NCBI GenBank assembly: GCA_018269005.1
Contig: JAFDVK010000012.1
Span: forward strand, 372,001-436,000
Source: Acidobacteriota bacterium
Lineage (GTDB): Bacteria > Acidobacteriota > Blastocatellia > Pyrinomonadales > Pyrinomonadaceae
Length of the DNA stretch: 64,000 bases
Direction of reading: 5' to 3'
Positions 46,249 to 55,480 of this stretch are shown piece after piece (position 1 is the first letter of the stretch; every line of letters starts with the position of its first letter). The position numbers and the translations under genes were made by a program. The notes beneath the pieces are model-generated. The model did no database searches. It worked only from the letters and a program-made list of their open reading frames with translations, and had not been told where the DNA came from.

Positions 46249-46827
46249 ATGAAGAAATGCCTCGCCATATTCCTTCTTTTACTCGCCTTGCTGACCGCCT
46301 CGGTCTGTGCCCAGACACAACCCGATGATTCAAAGAACATTGGTTCAGGAATCATCTATGGACGATACCACTCTTACATGCTCACGGCACCGAAAGGGTG
46401 GGTTATGGACAATCAAAGCGGTGTTTCACAGGAACTTTACGCTGTGTTCTATCCAAAGGGCTCATCGTGGGCCAAGGGCTCCGTTGTCATGTACACGAAC
46501 GTCCTTGCAAAAACGAACGAAGAACAGAGTCTTCAAGGCGTCATATCCGAAGACATTCAGCGATTTAAGCAGACTTCGCCTGATCTAAAAGTCGGGGAAG
46601 GCGGAACCTTGCCTCTAAAACATGAAAAGAGCGCGGTGGTCAAAACGTTCTCTAACGACGCTTATGGCAGTTATGAATCCGTGGCCTACATCAATGAGTC
46701 CAAAGTTGTTGTAATCGTAGTTCTTACAGCTCGCTCGAAAAAGGATCACGATGCATCGCTCCCGGCGTTTCGCGAGTTAGTGGCTTCTTACTTTTTTATC
46801 ACCGACAATGTGACGATTGAGAAGTAG
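46249..46827 (+). CDS. Exported protein of unknown function
   Basis: The 192-residue protein starts with a signal peptide (MKKCLAIFLLLLALLTASVC, cleaved at AQ). The mature part contains SYMLTAPKGWVMDNQSGVSQ, a form found in PsbP-like and other small exported proteins that begin with a proline-glycine-tryptophan turn. No catalytic motif is visible. It follows the antidote gene by 51 bases on the same strand. Confidence 0.75.
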   Translation: MKKCLAIFLLLLALLTASVCAQTQPDDSKNIGSGIIYGRYHSYMLTAPKGWVMDNQSGVSQELYAVFYPKGSSWAKGSVVMYTNVLAKTNEEQSLQGVISEDIQRFKQTSPDLKVGEGGTLPLKHEKSAVVKTFSNDAYGSYESVAYINESKVVVIVVLTARSKKDHDASLPAFRELVASYFFITDNVTIEK

Positions 46828-46965
46828 CCATATAAGAATGATTTACGGGCTATGTCGAATAGATCGGTAGAACCAAAATTCCAAGCAACGCCGGAAAAAG
46901 GCGACACATTTTCCGGCGTTCAATTATAGGCACGTCGGCTTTTGTTCCTATGATAGAATCCTGCA

Positions 46966-47193
46966 ATGAATACGCTTACTAGAATTACATTTGATCCTGC
47001 CGTAATGGGCGGAAAGCCGTGTATTCGCGGGATGCGGGTGACGGTTGGCACTGTTGTCGGGCTTATTGCGGCCGGACGGTCGAGCGATGAAATATTAAGC
47101 TTCTATCCGTATTTGGAGCCGGACGACATTTCCGAAGCCCTGTCTTACGCTGCCTGGCGTGTTGAGGAAACCGAAGCGCCGTTGGCCGCATGA
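46966..47193 (+). CDS. DUF433 antitoxin-like protein
   Basis: The 75-residue protein matches DUF433 throughout: ITFDPAVMGGKPCIRGMRVT, then GRSSDEILSFYPYLEPDDIS and EALSYAAW. DUF433 is a short helix-turn-helix protein paired with PIN-like DUF5615 toxins. A TAGAAT -10-like box lies six bases before the ATG, so this transcript may also be leaderless. The stop overlaps the next start by four bases (ATGA). Confidence 0.9.
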   Translation: MNTLTRITFDPAVMGGKPCIRGMRVTVGTVVGLIAAGRSSDEILSFYPYLEPDDISEALSYAAWRVEETEAPLAA

Positions 47194-47561
47194 AGATTCT
47201 TATTGACATGAATTTGTCGCCTGATTGGGTGGCGAGATTTGCTTCACGCGATATTGAATCGGTTCACTGGTCGTCCGTCGGAGCACCCAACGCCAAGGAT
47301 TCGGAAATAATGGAATTCGCGCGTGAGAATGGCTTGATCGTGTTCACGCACGATCTCGATTTTAGCGCTATGCTCGCCTCCACACAGGCGGAAAGTCCGA
47401 GTGTCATTCAAATGCGCACCCAGGATGTTTTGTCGGAGGATATGACAACGAAACTGATCGCTGTTGTACAGAAATACGAAGCCGAGCTGACGACCGGAGC
47501 TCTCATCACGATCGACGGTACAAAGTCTCGGCTCCGAATTCTGCCGTTACGCAGAAAGTAA
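47190..47561 (+). CDS. DUF5615 PIN-like toxin
   Basis: The 123-residue protein has the Mut7-C/PIN-like acidic residues of DUF5615: Asp6 in MKILIDMNLSPDW, Asp in GAPNAKDSEIMEFAREN and HDLDFSAML. Such proteins are predicted RNases paired with DUF433. The ATGA overlap with the preceding gene shows a two-gene operon. Confidence 0.9.
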   Translation: MKILIDMNLSPDWVARFASRDIESVHWSSVGAPNAKDSEIMEFARENGLIVFTHDLDFSAMLASTQAESPSVIQMRTQDVLSEDMTTKLIAVVQKYEAELTTGALITIDGTKSRLRILPLRRK

Positions 47562-47585
47562 TTCTGCGAGCTTTCCTAGCCAGCG

Positions 47586-48269
47586 ATGTTGGATAGATCC
47601 CTAGAATTAAAATTCACCGCTACGCCCGAGAAGGGCGCGGTTTCGGCGATTTTATTAATGCCGAAAGGGGCGACGCATTTGCTTGTGCTCGGGCACGGAG
47701 CGGGTGCGGACATGCGGCACGCGTCGATGCAGAAGATCGCCGAGGCTCTTGCCGAACAACGGATCGCGACGTTCCGCTACAACTTTCCTTTCAAAGAGAG
47801 CGGACGCGGCGGTGTCGATTCGCCAAAGGTCGCGACGGCGACGGTGCGTTCGGCGGTCGCAGAGGCAAGAAGGCTCGAACCGAAGCTCATGCTGCTCGCC
47901 GGCGGACATTCATTCGGAGGCCGTATGACGACGACGGCGCAGTCGCAAGAGCCGCTCGACGGCGTAAAAGGACTCGTTCTCTTCTCGTTTCCGCTGCACG
48001 CGCCGAATCGGCCCGACGACACGCGAGCAGCGCATTTGGCCGCGATAAAGATCCCGATGCTATTTCTTTCGGGCACGCGCGACGCGCTGAATGATCTCGA
48101 TCTGTTCCGCCCCGTGATCCAAAAACTCGGCGGCCACGCCACGCTTCACACGATCGACACCGCCGATCACAGTTACAAGGTCCTGAAGAGGACGCGTGTC
48201 TCCGACGAAGATGTCTTCACCGAGATGGCACGCACAACGAGGGATTGGATAACATCGAACAAGATATGA
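47586..48269 (+). CDS. Alpha/beta hydrolase, KANL3/Tex30-like
   Basis: The 227-residue protein has HGAGADMRHASMQ (oxyanion region), the nucleophile elbow LAGGHSFGGRMTT (Ser in GHSFGG), Asp in LFLSGTRDALNDLD and the final His in TADHSYKVL. The family is dienelactone hydrolase-like, with unknown substrate. It follows the toxin gene by 24 bases. The TGA overlaps an ATG of the next gene. Confidence 0.87.
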   Translation: MLDRSLELKFTATPEKGAVSAILLMPKGATHLLVLGHGAGADMRHASMQKIAEALAEQRIATFRYNFPFKESGRGGVDSPKVATATVRSAVAEARRLEPKLMLLAGGHSFGGRMTTTAQSQEPLDGVKGLVLFSFPLHAPNRPDDTRAAHLAAIKIPMLFLSGTRDALNDLDLFRPVIQKLGGHATLHTIDTADHSYKVLKRTRVSDEDVFTEMARTTRDWITSNKI

Positions 48270-48733
48270 GGAGAGTTGAAAAACGAATGAGATCAATGAC
48301 ACGGCTCGCGGTGTTCGCCGCATTTTTGCTATTTACGGGAATTGCCGTCTCCGGGCAGACCGCGCAGACTGCGCAGACCATCCAGAAGACGCCCGAGCAG
48401 GTTGTCCAGAGCCTCGTCGATGCTTACAACGCCCGCGACATCGAAGGAATCTTAAAGGCATACAGTCCTGAGTCGACCGCATACGCGTTGCCGAGCGGCG
48501 AGGTCATTCTAAAAGGACACGATGCGATCAGAAAGAAGTTCGCACGCGTACTCGAACCGAATATGAAACTCAAGGTCGAGATCGTCAGCCGCATCGTTGA
48601 CGGCAAATTCGTCATCGATAAGGAAAAGATCAGCGGCACCGCGGACGGCAAACCCATTGAGTTCTTCGGAACGGTGATCTATGAGGTCACCGACGGCTTG
48701 ATCCAACGCGAGTGGTACCCAAGACAGCAGTGA
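48266..48733 (+). CDS. Exported SnoaL/NTF2-like protein
   Basis: The ATG at 48266 overlaps the TGA of the hydrolase gene (ATGA) and is chosen for coupling; ATGs at 48287 and 48296 are alternatives. The 155-residue protein has a signal peptide (LAVFAAFLLFTGIAVSGQ) and an NTF2-like fold (VVQSLVDAYNARDIEGILKA, then GHDAIRKKFARVLE). Such domains serve as ketosteroid isomerase-like enzymes or binding pockets. The role is unknown. Confidence 0.8.
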   Translation: MRRVEKRMRSMTRLAVFAAFLLFTGIAVSGQTAQTAQTIQKTPEQVVQSLVDAYNARDIEGILKAYSPESTAYALPSGEVILKGHDAIRKKFARVLEPNMKLKVEIVSRIVDGKFVIDKEKISGTADGKPIEFFGTVIYEVTDGLIQREWYPRQQ

Positions 48734-48745
48734 GAGGTCCGGTTT

Positions 48746-49021
48746 ATGTGCAGGAATATCAAGACGCTATATAATTTCGATCCGCCGGCGACGAGCAGCG
48801 AGGTGAACGCATCGGCACTGCAGTTCGTGCGAAAGCTATCGGGTATGAACAAGCCTTCGAAGGCGAATGAAGAGGCCTTCGATCTTGCTGTCGAACGCGT
48901 CGCGGCCGCCGCACAGGAAATGCTCAATTCGCTCATCACCACCGCCGCACCCCGCGACCGCGAGACAGAAGCCGCCAAAGCAAAAGTCCGAGCCGCAATC
49001 CGATTTGTGAATACCATATGA
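48746..49021 (+). CDS. DUF2277 family protein
   Basis: The 91-residue protein begins MCRNIKTLYNFDPPATSSEV, the DUF2277 signature, with LQFVRKLSGMNKPSKANEEA after it. Members are small conserved bacterial proteins of unknown function; the Met-Cys-Arg-Asn start is striking. The ATGA overlap with the ankyrin gene shows coupling. Confidence 0.9.
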   Translation: MCRNIKTLYNFDPPATSSEVNASALQFVRKLSGMNKPSKANEEAFDLAVERVAAAAQEMLNSLITTAAPRDRETEAAKAKVRAAIRFVNTI

Positions 49022-49764
49022 ACAAAGAAGCTCTGCTTGATCATATCGTTCGCGGAAGGACCGACCTCGTATTCGACCTTCTGGCCCTGTCGGACTGGCA
49101 ACAGGCCTTGCACGAAGGCCAGATCAAGCCGTTGCAGTGGTTTGTCTATTACAACGACACGACCGCCTTAAAGGCGGTGCTAAATGCGGGCGGCGACCTG
49201 AGCAGCATCGACGTTAATGAAGAGCTAGGACACGCATCGTTTTTTGGCCATTGGAAGGTAGTCGATTTCCTAATAAAACACGGAGCCGACGTTACTCACA
49301 CTAAACCCGACACAAATGAGACGCCCCTGCACAATGCCCTTTCAAAGGCCGGACGGCCGTATTATCTCTATGTAGTTAAATTGCTGGTCGAAAACGGAGC
49401 TGATGTCAACGCAAGGACAACGCCCGGTGCCGAAACCGGAGCATTTATGCGGGACGTCAGGACAAAGGGCGAAACACCGCTGCATCGTGCCGCCGCATAT
49501 GCCGACGAAGCGATCATTTCATATCTGCTTGAAAACGGTGCAGACAAAACTGCCCGTGACGCACATGGCAATTCGCCGATCTTTTGGGCAAGCGAACATT
49601 TGCGTCCCGGCTCGATTTTGCATCTGTTGTCGTTTGAGGGGCAATATGTCGGCGAAAATCAAAAGACGATGATTACATCCGACCACGGTTGCGGTTGGGG
49701 CAACGGGATGGAACGTAAATTTATCGGCGACTATCTGCCCGAAAGCAATGAGCAAGAAAACTGA
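49018..49764 (+). CDS. Ankyrin-repeat protein
   Basis: The 248-residue protein has at least three ankyrin repeats: ELGHASFFGHWKVVDFLIKH (about residues 72-91), TPLHNALSKAGRPYYLYVVK and TPLHRAAAYADEAIISYLLE. There is no signal peptide, so it is cytoplasmic and probably binds a partner protein. The N-terminus (LLDHIVRGRTDLVFDLLALS) is itself repeat-like. It overlaps the DUF2277 gene, a pairing that may be functional. Confidence 0.87.
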   Translation: MNKEALLDHIVRGRTDLVFDLLALSDWQQALHEGQIKPLQWFVYYNDTTALKAVLNAGGDLSSIDVNEELGHASFFGHWKVVDFLIKHGADVTHTKPDTNETPLHNALSKAGRPYYLYVVKLLVENGADVNARTTPGAETGAFMRDVRTKGETPLHRAAAYADEAIISYLLENGADKTARDAHGNSPIFWASEHLRPGSILHLLSFEGQYVGENQKTMITSDHGCGWGNGMERKFIGDYLPESNEQEN

Positions 49765-49781
49765 TGTTATGATTTCAACGT

Positions 49782-49836
49782 AAAAAAAGGCAAAAGTCAC
49801 GAATCCGATTTTTTCCTTTTACCTTTTGACTTCGCG
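49782..49836. terminator. Terminator-like A/T-rich region between convergent genes
   Basis: GTAAAAAAAGGCAAAAGTC on the left roughly mirrors TTTTTTCCTTTTACCTTTTG on the right, between the ankyrin gene and yebC. A bidirectional terminator is possible; the sequence is also similar to low-complexity AAAAGG repeats. Confidence 0.4.
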
Positions 49837-50577
49837 TTACTCCATCTCGCTTTCGTCGATGTCGAAGTTGGCGTAAACCTTTTGGACGTCGTCGTTGTCG
49901 TCGAGGGCGTCGTAGAGTTTGAGCATTGTCTTGGCGTCGCCGCCTTCGAGTTTGATGTAGTTCTGGGGAATTTGCGAGATCTCGGCGGCTTGGGGTTCGA
50001 TGCCGGCGGCCTTGATTGCTTCGAGGACGGTGTCGAAGGCGTCCGGTGCCGTGTAGATCTCGAAGACATCGCCTTCGTCCTGCATATCGTCGGCGCCGGC
50101 TTCGATCGCGATCTCAAAAAGCTCCTCCTCGCTCTTTGCGGCCTTATCGACGACGATATAGCCCTTCTTGTCGAACATCCAAGCGACCGAGCCGGATTCG
50201 CCCATATTCCCGCCGTTCTTCGAGAAGATGTGGCGAATTTCGGCGACGGTGCGGTTGCGGTTATCGGTCAGGCCCTCGACCATCACGGCGACGCCGTTCG
50301 GGCCGTAGCCTTCGTACATCACCTCGTCATAAGATACGCCTTCGAGCTCGCCCGTGCCGCGTTTGATGGCGCGGTCGATCGTGTCGTTCGGCATATTCTG
50401 GCCTTTCGCGTCGTTGACGACCTTGCGCAGACGTGCGTTCGAATCGATATCGCCGCTGCCGCCGGTGCGAGCCGCGACGGTGATCTCTTTGATCAGCTTT
50501 GTGAAGATCTTGCCGCGTTTTGCGTCGAGCGCGCCCTTCTTATGTTTAATTGTGTGCCACTTGGAATGTCCTGACAT
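49837..50577 (-). CDS. yebC: YebC/PmpR family regulator or translation factor
   Basis: The 246-residue protein has the invariant start [20 protein letters not shown] followed by [17 protein letters not shown]. It contains [14 protein letters not shown] in the middle. Members were described as transcription regulators; recent work on some links them to relief of ribosome stalling at proline stretches. Length is normal. A repeat-rich spacer lies upstream. Confidence 0.96.
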   Translation of the reverse strand: MSGHSKWHTIKHKKGALDAKRGKIFTKLIKEITVAARTGGSGDIDSNARLRKVVNDAKGQNMPNDTIDRAIKRGTGELEGVSYDEVMYEGYGPNGVAVMVEGLTDNRNRTVAEIRHIFSKNGGNMGESGSVAWMFDKKGYIVVDKAAKSEEELFEIAIEAGADDMQDEGDVFEIYTAPDAFDTVLEAIKAAGIEPQAAEISQIPQNYIKLEGGDAKTMLKLYDALDDNDDVQKVYANFDIDESEME

Positions 50578-50629
50578 TTACGAATCGTCCTTTTTGAGCT
50601 GTATTGATAGATATGCGATGTCGTCGAGT

Positions 50630-50735
50630 AGCTCGTTGCGAACTTCGCGTCTTCGCTTGGCGACTTTGCGTTAAAAACGGAAGGTAAACGCAAAGACCGC
50701 AAAGGCAGACGCAGAGGTCGCAAGGGCGTCTAAGG
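50630..50735. repeat. CGCAAAG/CTTTGCG repeat region
   Basis: CTTCGCGTCTTCGCTTGGCG then ACTTTGCGTT on the left and AAACGCAAAGACCGCAAAGG with CAGACGCAGAGGTCGCAAGG on the right form an imperfect hairpin. It is the same family as 10521-10612. Confidence 0.65.
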
Positions 50736-50817
50736 GTAAGTCTCAATAGTTCGTTCTACTACTGCATCGTCACTTCCGAAAGCCACCCTGCCTGCCTATG
50801 TCGAAAGTGAGAATATA

Positions 50818-51141
50818 TCACGGCGATTTTATCGCCGACAAACGGTCATTGCCGCTCCGGCCGAGGGCATTCTCAAGTTCGGCGGCGGTCAATTCGGCAA
50901 TACGTAGCCGTTTGGTTCTTGCAGTTTGCCCAGAAACGATCTCGACGTTGCTTTTCGCAATGCCCAGCAACTTAGCGAAGAACTTTATCAATTCCGCATT
51001 GGCCGCTCCTTCGACCGGCGGCGATGCCACACGCACTTTCAAGATACCGTCGGTCGTTGCAACGATCTCCGTCTTTGACGCTCTCGGAATAACGCGAACT
51101 TTGAATTCAACTCCGTCCGCAGTAGTTCTAATATCGAGCAT
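50818..51141 (-). CDS. DUF167 (YggU) family protein
   Basis: The 107-residue protein has the YggU features FKVRVIPRASKTEIVATTDG (about residues 11-30) and VASPPVEGAANAELIKFFAK (about 38-57). It is a small cytoplasmic protein of unknown function, nearly always near yggT. It follows yggT by three bases on the same strand. Confidence 0.92.
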   Translation of the reverse strand: MLDIRTTADGVEFKVRVIPRASKTEIVATTDGILKVRVASPPVEGAANAELIKFFAKLLGIAKSNVEIVSGQTARTKRLRIAELTAAELENALGRSGNDRLSAIKSP

Positions 51142-51144
51142 CTT

Positions 51145-51735
51145 CTATCGTACGAACACACGCAGCACGACCGACTGCAGCACCCAGATGATCAGCAAAA
51201 CGATCATCGCCGAGAGGTCGAACATTCCGACCGGCGGGATCAGACGCTGAAAGGGCACGAGTATCGGGTCGGTTACACGTCGAATGAAGTTCATAAATCC
51301 GGCCCGCGAAAAGACGAACCAGGAGGCGATAAATCTGACAAAGATCAAGAGAACCAGAATGCTGAGTATGCCGTAAAGGACGAACCCGATCACGGTGCTC
51401 GCGCTTCCTCTCGCGACTCCCAGGATAAGGCCGTCGATCACGAAAAATGTATTTGCGATGACCTGCGTCAGAAAGTATGCGAGGATCAATGCGACCAGCA
51501 GCGTTATAAGCGGTCCATAACGCGTGTTAACGCCGTACGTCGCAAGCATACGCGCTGCAGGATAGACCCATTTCTCCGTGCGTCGGCGAATCCAAAATGC
51601 GAATTTTCCGACCTTGCCGAAAGGATTCGGATCCGCGTAGGTGAGCACAAGACGCAGTATCAAGAGCGATGCAATGACCGCAAATGCGATCCAGATCACC
51701 AAAAATACGATCGGATAAACGGTCAAAGAGAGCAT
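51145..51735 (-). CDS. YggT family membrane protein
   Basis: The 196-residue protein has helices at about residues 5-30, 75-95, 120-145 and 165-190. The YggT signature is RRVTDPILVPFQRLIPPVGMFDLS around residues 150-172 (not fully quoted). YggT proteins act in membrane/division or osmotic homeostasis; the exact function is not known. It pairs with yggU downstream. The N-terminal half has an additional helix compared with the shortest members. Confidence 0.9.
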   Translation of the reverse strand: MLSLTVYPIVFLVIWIAFAVIASLLILRLVLTYADPNPFGKVGKFAFWIRRRTEKWVYPAARMLATYGVNTRYGPLITLLVALILAYFLTQVIANTFFVIDGLILGVARGSASTVIGFVLYGILSILVLLIFVRFIASWFVFSRAGFMNFIRRVTDPILVPFQRLIPPVGMFDLSAMIVLLIIWVLQSVVLRVFVR

Positions 51736-51780
51736 ACTCGATTCGATACTAACGCCAGCCGGGGGGGCCGCGCATCTCAG

Positions 51781-51885
51781 CTATTCTCCCGCGAGCACCA
51801 CACTCTCAATATACCAGACGCGGAGAAAGTCATCTTCTTCAGGGGTCATTCGCGGCTCTGCGGATCCGTTTACCGTTACCAACAC
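51781..51885 (-). CDS. Possible small gene or C-terminal gene remnant
   Basis: From a GTG at 51885 the minus strand codes 34 residues that look like real protein (MTPEEDDFLRVWYIESVVLA, ending GE). The frame stays open upstream without ATG until the tRNA. It may be a very small gene or the tail of a gene lost at the tRNA. I do not recognise it. Confidence 0.3.
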   Translation of the reverse strand: MLVTVNGSAEPRMTPEEDDFLRVWYIESVVLAGE

Positions 51886-51948
51886 TTTCCCGAATTGTCC
51901 AAAAGCCGCGAATCCTGTATCCTCAAATCTTCGCCCGTAAACGAGTGT

Positions 51949-52035
51949 GCGGACGTGGCGGAACTGGTAGACGCGCAGGTCTCAGAAGCCTGTTCTGGTT
52001 ACAGAGTGGAAGTTCGATTCTTCTCGTCCGCACCA
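51949..52035 (+). tRNA. tRNA-Leu (CAG)
   Basis: A class II tRNA: acceptor GCGGACG/CGTCCGC, D-loop with AACTGGTAGACGCG, anticodon loop CT-CAG-AA, long variable arm TTCTGGTTACAGAGT region, T-arm TTCGATT and encoded CCA. Confidence 0.95.
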
Positions 52036-52097
52036 AATTATAACTGCCTATTTGAAATAGTTACTATCATGTTGGCCGTCGCTTTCCGTCAACGGGT

Positions 52098-53717
52098 TTA
52101 TTCGATGGCCTCCGCCGGTAACTGTTTTTCGTGGACCTTGTATTCCTCTATATCGATCAACGCCTGATACTTCCGGATCAGTTCCTCGTTGAACTCGTGC
52201 AGGTGATTCATTTCGTTAAGCTGCCTTCGCTGCCGATCGAGCATCTCGAGATAAATAGTGTAAAACCTGTCCAATGAAACGTCTCGCGGGTCACTTTCCC
52301 TCGTGCATTCTTGTAAAAAGTAGTTTAGATCGATCTGCAGCCGGTCATAAAGGTTCTCGAGATGCTTGTTCCCGGATCTCTCATCGGCATAGTTATCATT
52401 CAGAAATTCCAGCGAAGCATGTGCAACTTTCTTCTGCATTATGACTTCCTGCGTTCGTTCCGGGATCGCTACGTATATGTCCTCGGGCTTGACCTTGCGG
52501 ATCACCCAGGGCAATGTCAGGCCCTGAAAGACGAGTGTTACCAGGATCACGACGAAGGTGATGAACAAGATCAGTTCACGGTATGGGAACGGCTGACCTT
52601 CATTGATCACCAAAGGAATTGAGAGAGCCATCGCAAGTGAGATCACGCCACGCATCCCGGCCCATCCCGTAATGACGGGATTTCGCCATCCCGGATGCGC
52701 TTCGGCAACCTGTATAAAGCGACTCATAAAGGTTGTCAAAACAGAACCACCTAATGTACAAACAAGACGCGTAACGATCAGCACAAATGAGATAAGGACC
52801 GCGTACCAGGCAGCCGTGAACAAACTGATCTGGCCGAGCCCGGCGACGATGGCTGGCAATTGCAGCCCAATCAGCATGAAGACGAATCCGTTGAGGACAA
52901 AGATCAAATTGTTCCAAACATTGACGCCCTCAATTCGAGTCCGGTAGTTGAGCATCGTGTCGCGTCGGCCGGACAGAAGAAGCCCGCCGCTGACAACCGC
53001 CAACACTCCGGAAAAGTGAAAGTGTTCGGCAAAGTAATACATGAAGTAAGGTGTGATGAATGTCAGAACAACATCAATACCGGTTGTGGTGGGGAGCCAT
53101 CGGTGGATCGCGTAGAAAACCAAAGCGACCAGAAGACCGATGAGCGTTCCCATCACGACGGCGAGCACAAAGCTGACGGCGGCTTCGCTGAAATAGAACT
53201 GTCCGGTGACGATCGCCGCCAATGCAAATCGAAATATGATAAGCGACGAAGCGTCGTTGAGCAGACTTTCGCCCTCGGTGATGCTGACGATCACCTTCGG
53301 CACCTTAACGCGGCGCATTATGGTGGTTGCGGAAACTGCATCGGGCGGCGAGACGATCCCTCCGAGCAGGAATCCGAGAGCCAATGAAAAACCGGGAATA
53401 AGCCAGCTCGAGATGAGAGCGACGACCGTCGCGTTGATGACCACTACCGGAAACGCGAACGCGGCGATGGCGCGACGCCATTTCCAAAACTCCTTCCACG
53501 AGACCTGCCACGCGGCCTCGTAAAGCAGCGGCGGAAGAAAAATAAAGAACACCAGCTCAGGGTCGATGCCGATGTTCGAAAACAGTCCCGTAAAGCCAAG
53601 AGCAAGCCCGCCCAAAACCAGCACGATCGGATACGCCAGCCTCAACCAGTTCGCCAGCATAACCAGCGCCAGAATGATGACTACCAGCAGATTGTACTCA
53701 ATGAAAAGGTCCTGCAT
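52098..53717 (-). CDS. Na+/H+ antiporter, CPA1 family
   Basis: The 539-residue protein has about 12 membrane helices to residue 410, then a 130-residue cytoplasmic tail rich in charged residues. CPA1 features are FFIFLPPLLYEAAWQ, the ion-binding Asp in GGIVSPPDAVSATTI, and WAGMRGVISLAMALS. It exchanges Na+ for H+ across the inner membrane for pH and salt control. The tail with EFNEELIRKYQALIDIEEYK is a normal length for the bacterial YjcE-like group. Confidence 0.93.
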   Translation of the reverse strand: MQDLFIEYNLLVVIILALVMLANWLRLAYPIVLVLGGLALGFTGLFSNIGIDPELVFFIFLPPLLYEAAWQVSWKEFWKWRRAIAAFAFPVVVINATVVALISSWLIPGFSLALGFLLGGIVSPPDAVSATTIMRRVKVPKVIVSITEGESLLNDASSLIIFRFALAAIVTGQFYFSEAAVSFVLAVVMGTLIGLLVALVFYAIHRWLPTTTGIDVVLTFITPYFMYYFAEHFHFSGVLAVVSGGLLLSGRRDTMLNYRTRIEGVNVWNNLIFVLNGFVFMLIGLQLPAIVAGLGQISLFTAAWYAVLISFVLIVTRLVCTLGGSVLTTFMSRFIQVAEAHPGWRNPVITGWAGMRGVISLAMALSIPLVINEGQPFPYRELILFITFVVILVTLVFQGLTLPWVIRKVKPEDIYVAIPERTQEVIMQKKVAHASLEFLNDNYADERSGNKHLENLYDRLQIDLNYFLQECTRESDPRDVSLDRFYTIYLEMLDRQRRQLNEMNHLHEFNEELIRKYQALIDIEEYKVHEKQLPAEAIE

Positions 53718-53774
53718 GTGCGATGTCGAGGATCCGGTTCCAAGCGATTCAGCTTAGAGTTTGACTATTACAAC

Positions 53775-55388
53775 TCACTTCTTTGCAACATTTTCAAACG
53801 TAATAAAGCTGATGCTCAAGGCGGGGAGTTTCGCATCTCCCGCTTTAATCGGTTGTCCGCTGACTGCGGGCAGTTCGTCAGTCTCAGTAAGTTTCAGAAC
53901 TTTACCGTTAAGCTGCACTTCGGTTCCCTGAATTTCCGTTGACGTAAGCGTATATTGTTGTGCGTCGGCAGGAATGTGAACGTCGGTTTCTTTTTCGTTT
54001 GTGTTGATCACAAGCAAAGTGATGCCGCCTTCTTTGCCTTTTGTGTTGTGTGCAAACAGATAGACGCCGGGTTTGCTTTCGCCGGCTTCATATACTTCCG
54101 TCCCCATCAATTTTGCCCAGAAAAATGCCGCCCAATAATTGGGTTTGGGCAGATGCGTGTCCTGGTCAATAAGGCTGTATTCGCTGGCGGCAAGCGTGTT
54201 GTGCATCACAACCTTCACATCTCTTTTTGCCAACGAACCCAACTGATACAAATATCGGAAGCAATCCAAATAGGTGGCCGCAAACGGATCGCCACCGGCG
54301 GCAGCTTCGGCGGTTTCGGTGATCCACATCGGCTTGCCCGGTTGGTGTTTATCCCTCAAACCTCTATAAAACTCGGCAACCTTGTCTGTTTTTGTCAGCC
54401 ACTCAGGAGCCAACGCATTCTCCGCTTTGATGGAAAAAGGACCGCTCTGCATCATTCGCATCGAAGCGGCTCCGTAGTAATGATAGGAAAACACCTCAAA
54501 TGTCGGCTTTGGTTCTGTCATTAACATTCCTTCGGTTGAAAAGAACGTCACGCCATTCGCAAAACCTTCAATTGACACGCCCGGCAATCCTTCTCCGATG
54601 CCGCCCGGACCAACCGTAAGCATATTCGGCACTTCTTTCTTAGCCCAGTTTCTAAACGCCTCCTGGTCTTTGGCAAAATTGGCGAGGCTGTAATCTTTAT
54701 TCATCTCTCCGCCCGCCGCCGGTATATTGGGTTCGTTGAATAATTCTGCGGCGGCAACCGAACCGCCGAGAGATTTTGTGTAGTTGACAAGTTTTTGAGC
54801 ATTAACAGGTGTCCAAACGCCTTGTTCATCACGCACTCCATTTGATACGGCAAATGAAGTGACCAACTCAGAGTCGGTGGCTTTGATAAAGTCAACAACG
54901 CCCTTCCATTGATTTCTTGTCAATACATTTACATAGCCCGCGGGCGGTTTTGCGGCAGGTTTATCGTTGTCCTGAAAATAAGTCGCATTTGCCCAAGTGC
55001 CGCTCACCCGCACATACGCCGGTGACAGCCCTTTCGCCAGATTGAGCAGCCGCTTATCCGCCAAGTTGATCTCAGGAACTTTGCGATACATCTCATCATT
55101 ATTCTGAGAAATATCGTAGCCCGACGCTGATTCAGCAGATGGCAGGCTGTCCATTAATTTATACGGCTTCCAAAACTTTCCGCCTACGACTTCCACCATT
55201 TCAACATTATAAGATTGATAACGGTCGCTTACTGTTCCTATATGTTTCATTTCTTTAAGATCGATGTTAATGGCAGCCGGATTGGATGATCCGCCGCTTC
55301 GTTGTTCGCCGCTGCCACCGCAACCATATAGCAGCAGAGACAGGCATATTCCGGCCGTATAAATAATTGTTGATCTGCTCATATTCAT
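53775..55388 (-). CDS. GH79-like glycosidase lipoprotein
   Basis: The 537-residue protein has a lipoprotein signal (LSLLLYGCGG, Cys at about residue 22). The TIM-barrel domain has the acid/base Glu in AELFNEPNIPAAG and the nucleophile Glu in MWITETAEAAAGG, with LSPAYVRVSGTWANATYF before them. These match clan GH-A, most like GH79 (heparanase and beta-glucuronidases). A C-terminal beta domain follows. It lies beside a GH20 hexosaminidase, so the pair may break down amino-sugar and uronic-acid glycans. Composition is more AT-rich than neighbours. Confidence 0.8.
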   Translation of the reverse strand: MNMSRSTIIYTAGICLSLLLYGCGGSGEQRSGGSSNPAAINIDLKEMKHIGTVSDRYQSYNVEMVEVVGGKFWKPYKLMDSLPSAESASGYDISQNNDEMYRKVPEINLADKRLLNLAKGLSPAYVRVSGTWANATYFQDNDKPAAKPPAGYVNVLTRNQWKGVVDFIKATDSELVTSFAVSNGVRDEQGVWTPVNAQKLVNYTKSLGGSVAAAELFNEPNIPAAGGEMNKDYSLANFAKDQEAFRNWAKKEVPNMLTVGPGGIGEGLPGVSIEGFANGVTFFSTEGMLMTEPKPTFEVFSYHYYGAASMRMMQSGPFSIKAENALAPEWLTKTDKVAEFYRGLRDKHQPGKPMWITETAEAAAGGDPFAATYLDCFRYLYQLGSLAKRDVKVVMHNTLAASEYSLIDQDTHLPKPNYWAAFFWAKLMGTEVYEAGESKPGVYLFAHNTKGKEGGITLLVINTNEKETDVHIPADAQQYTLTSTEIQGTEVQLNGKVLKLTETDELPAVSGQPIKAGDAKLPALSISFITFENVAKK

Positions 55389-55480
55389 TGAGTTAGTCGA
55401 GAAAGCTAGACTAACAAGTCTCCTTCATTTCCCTCAATTTTATCCAGCGTCGGTGGCTGCGGGCCGCCATCGGTTTTAAG

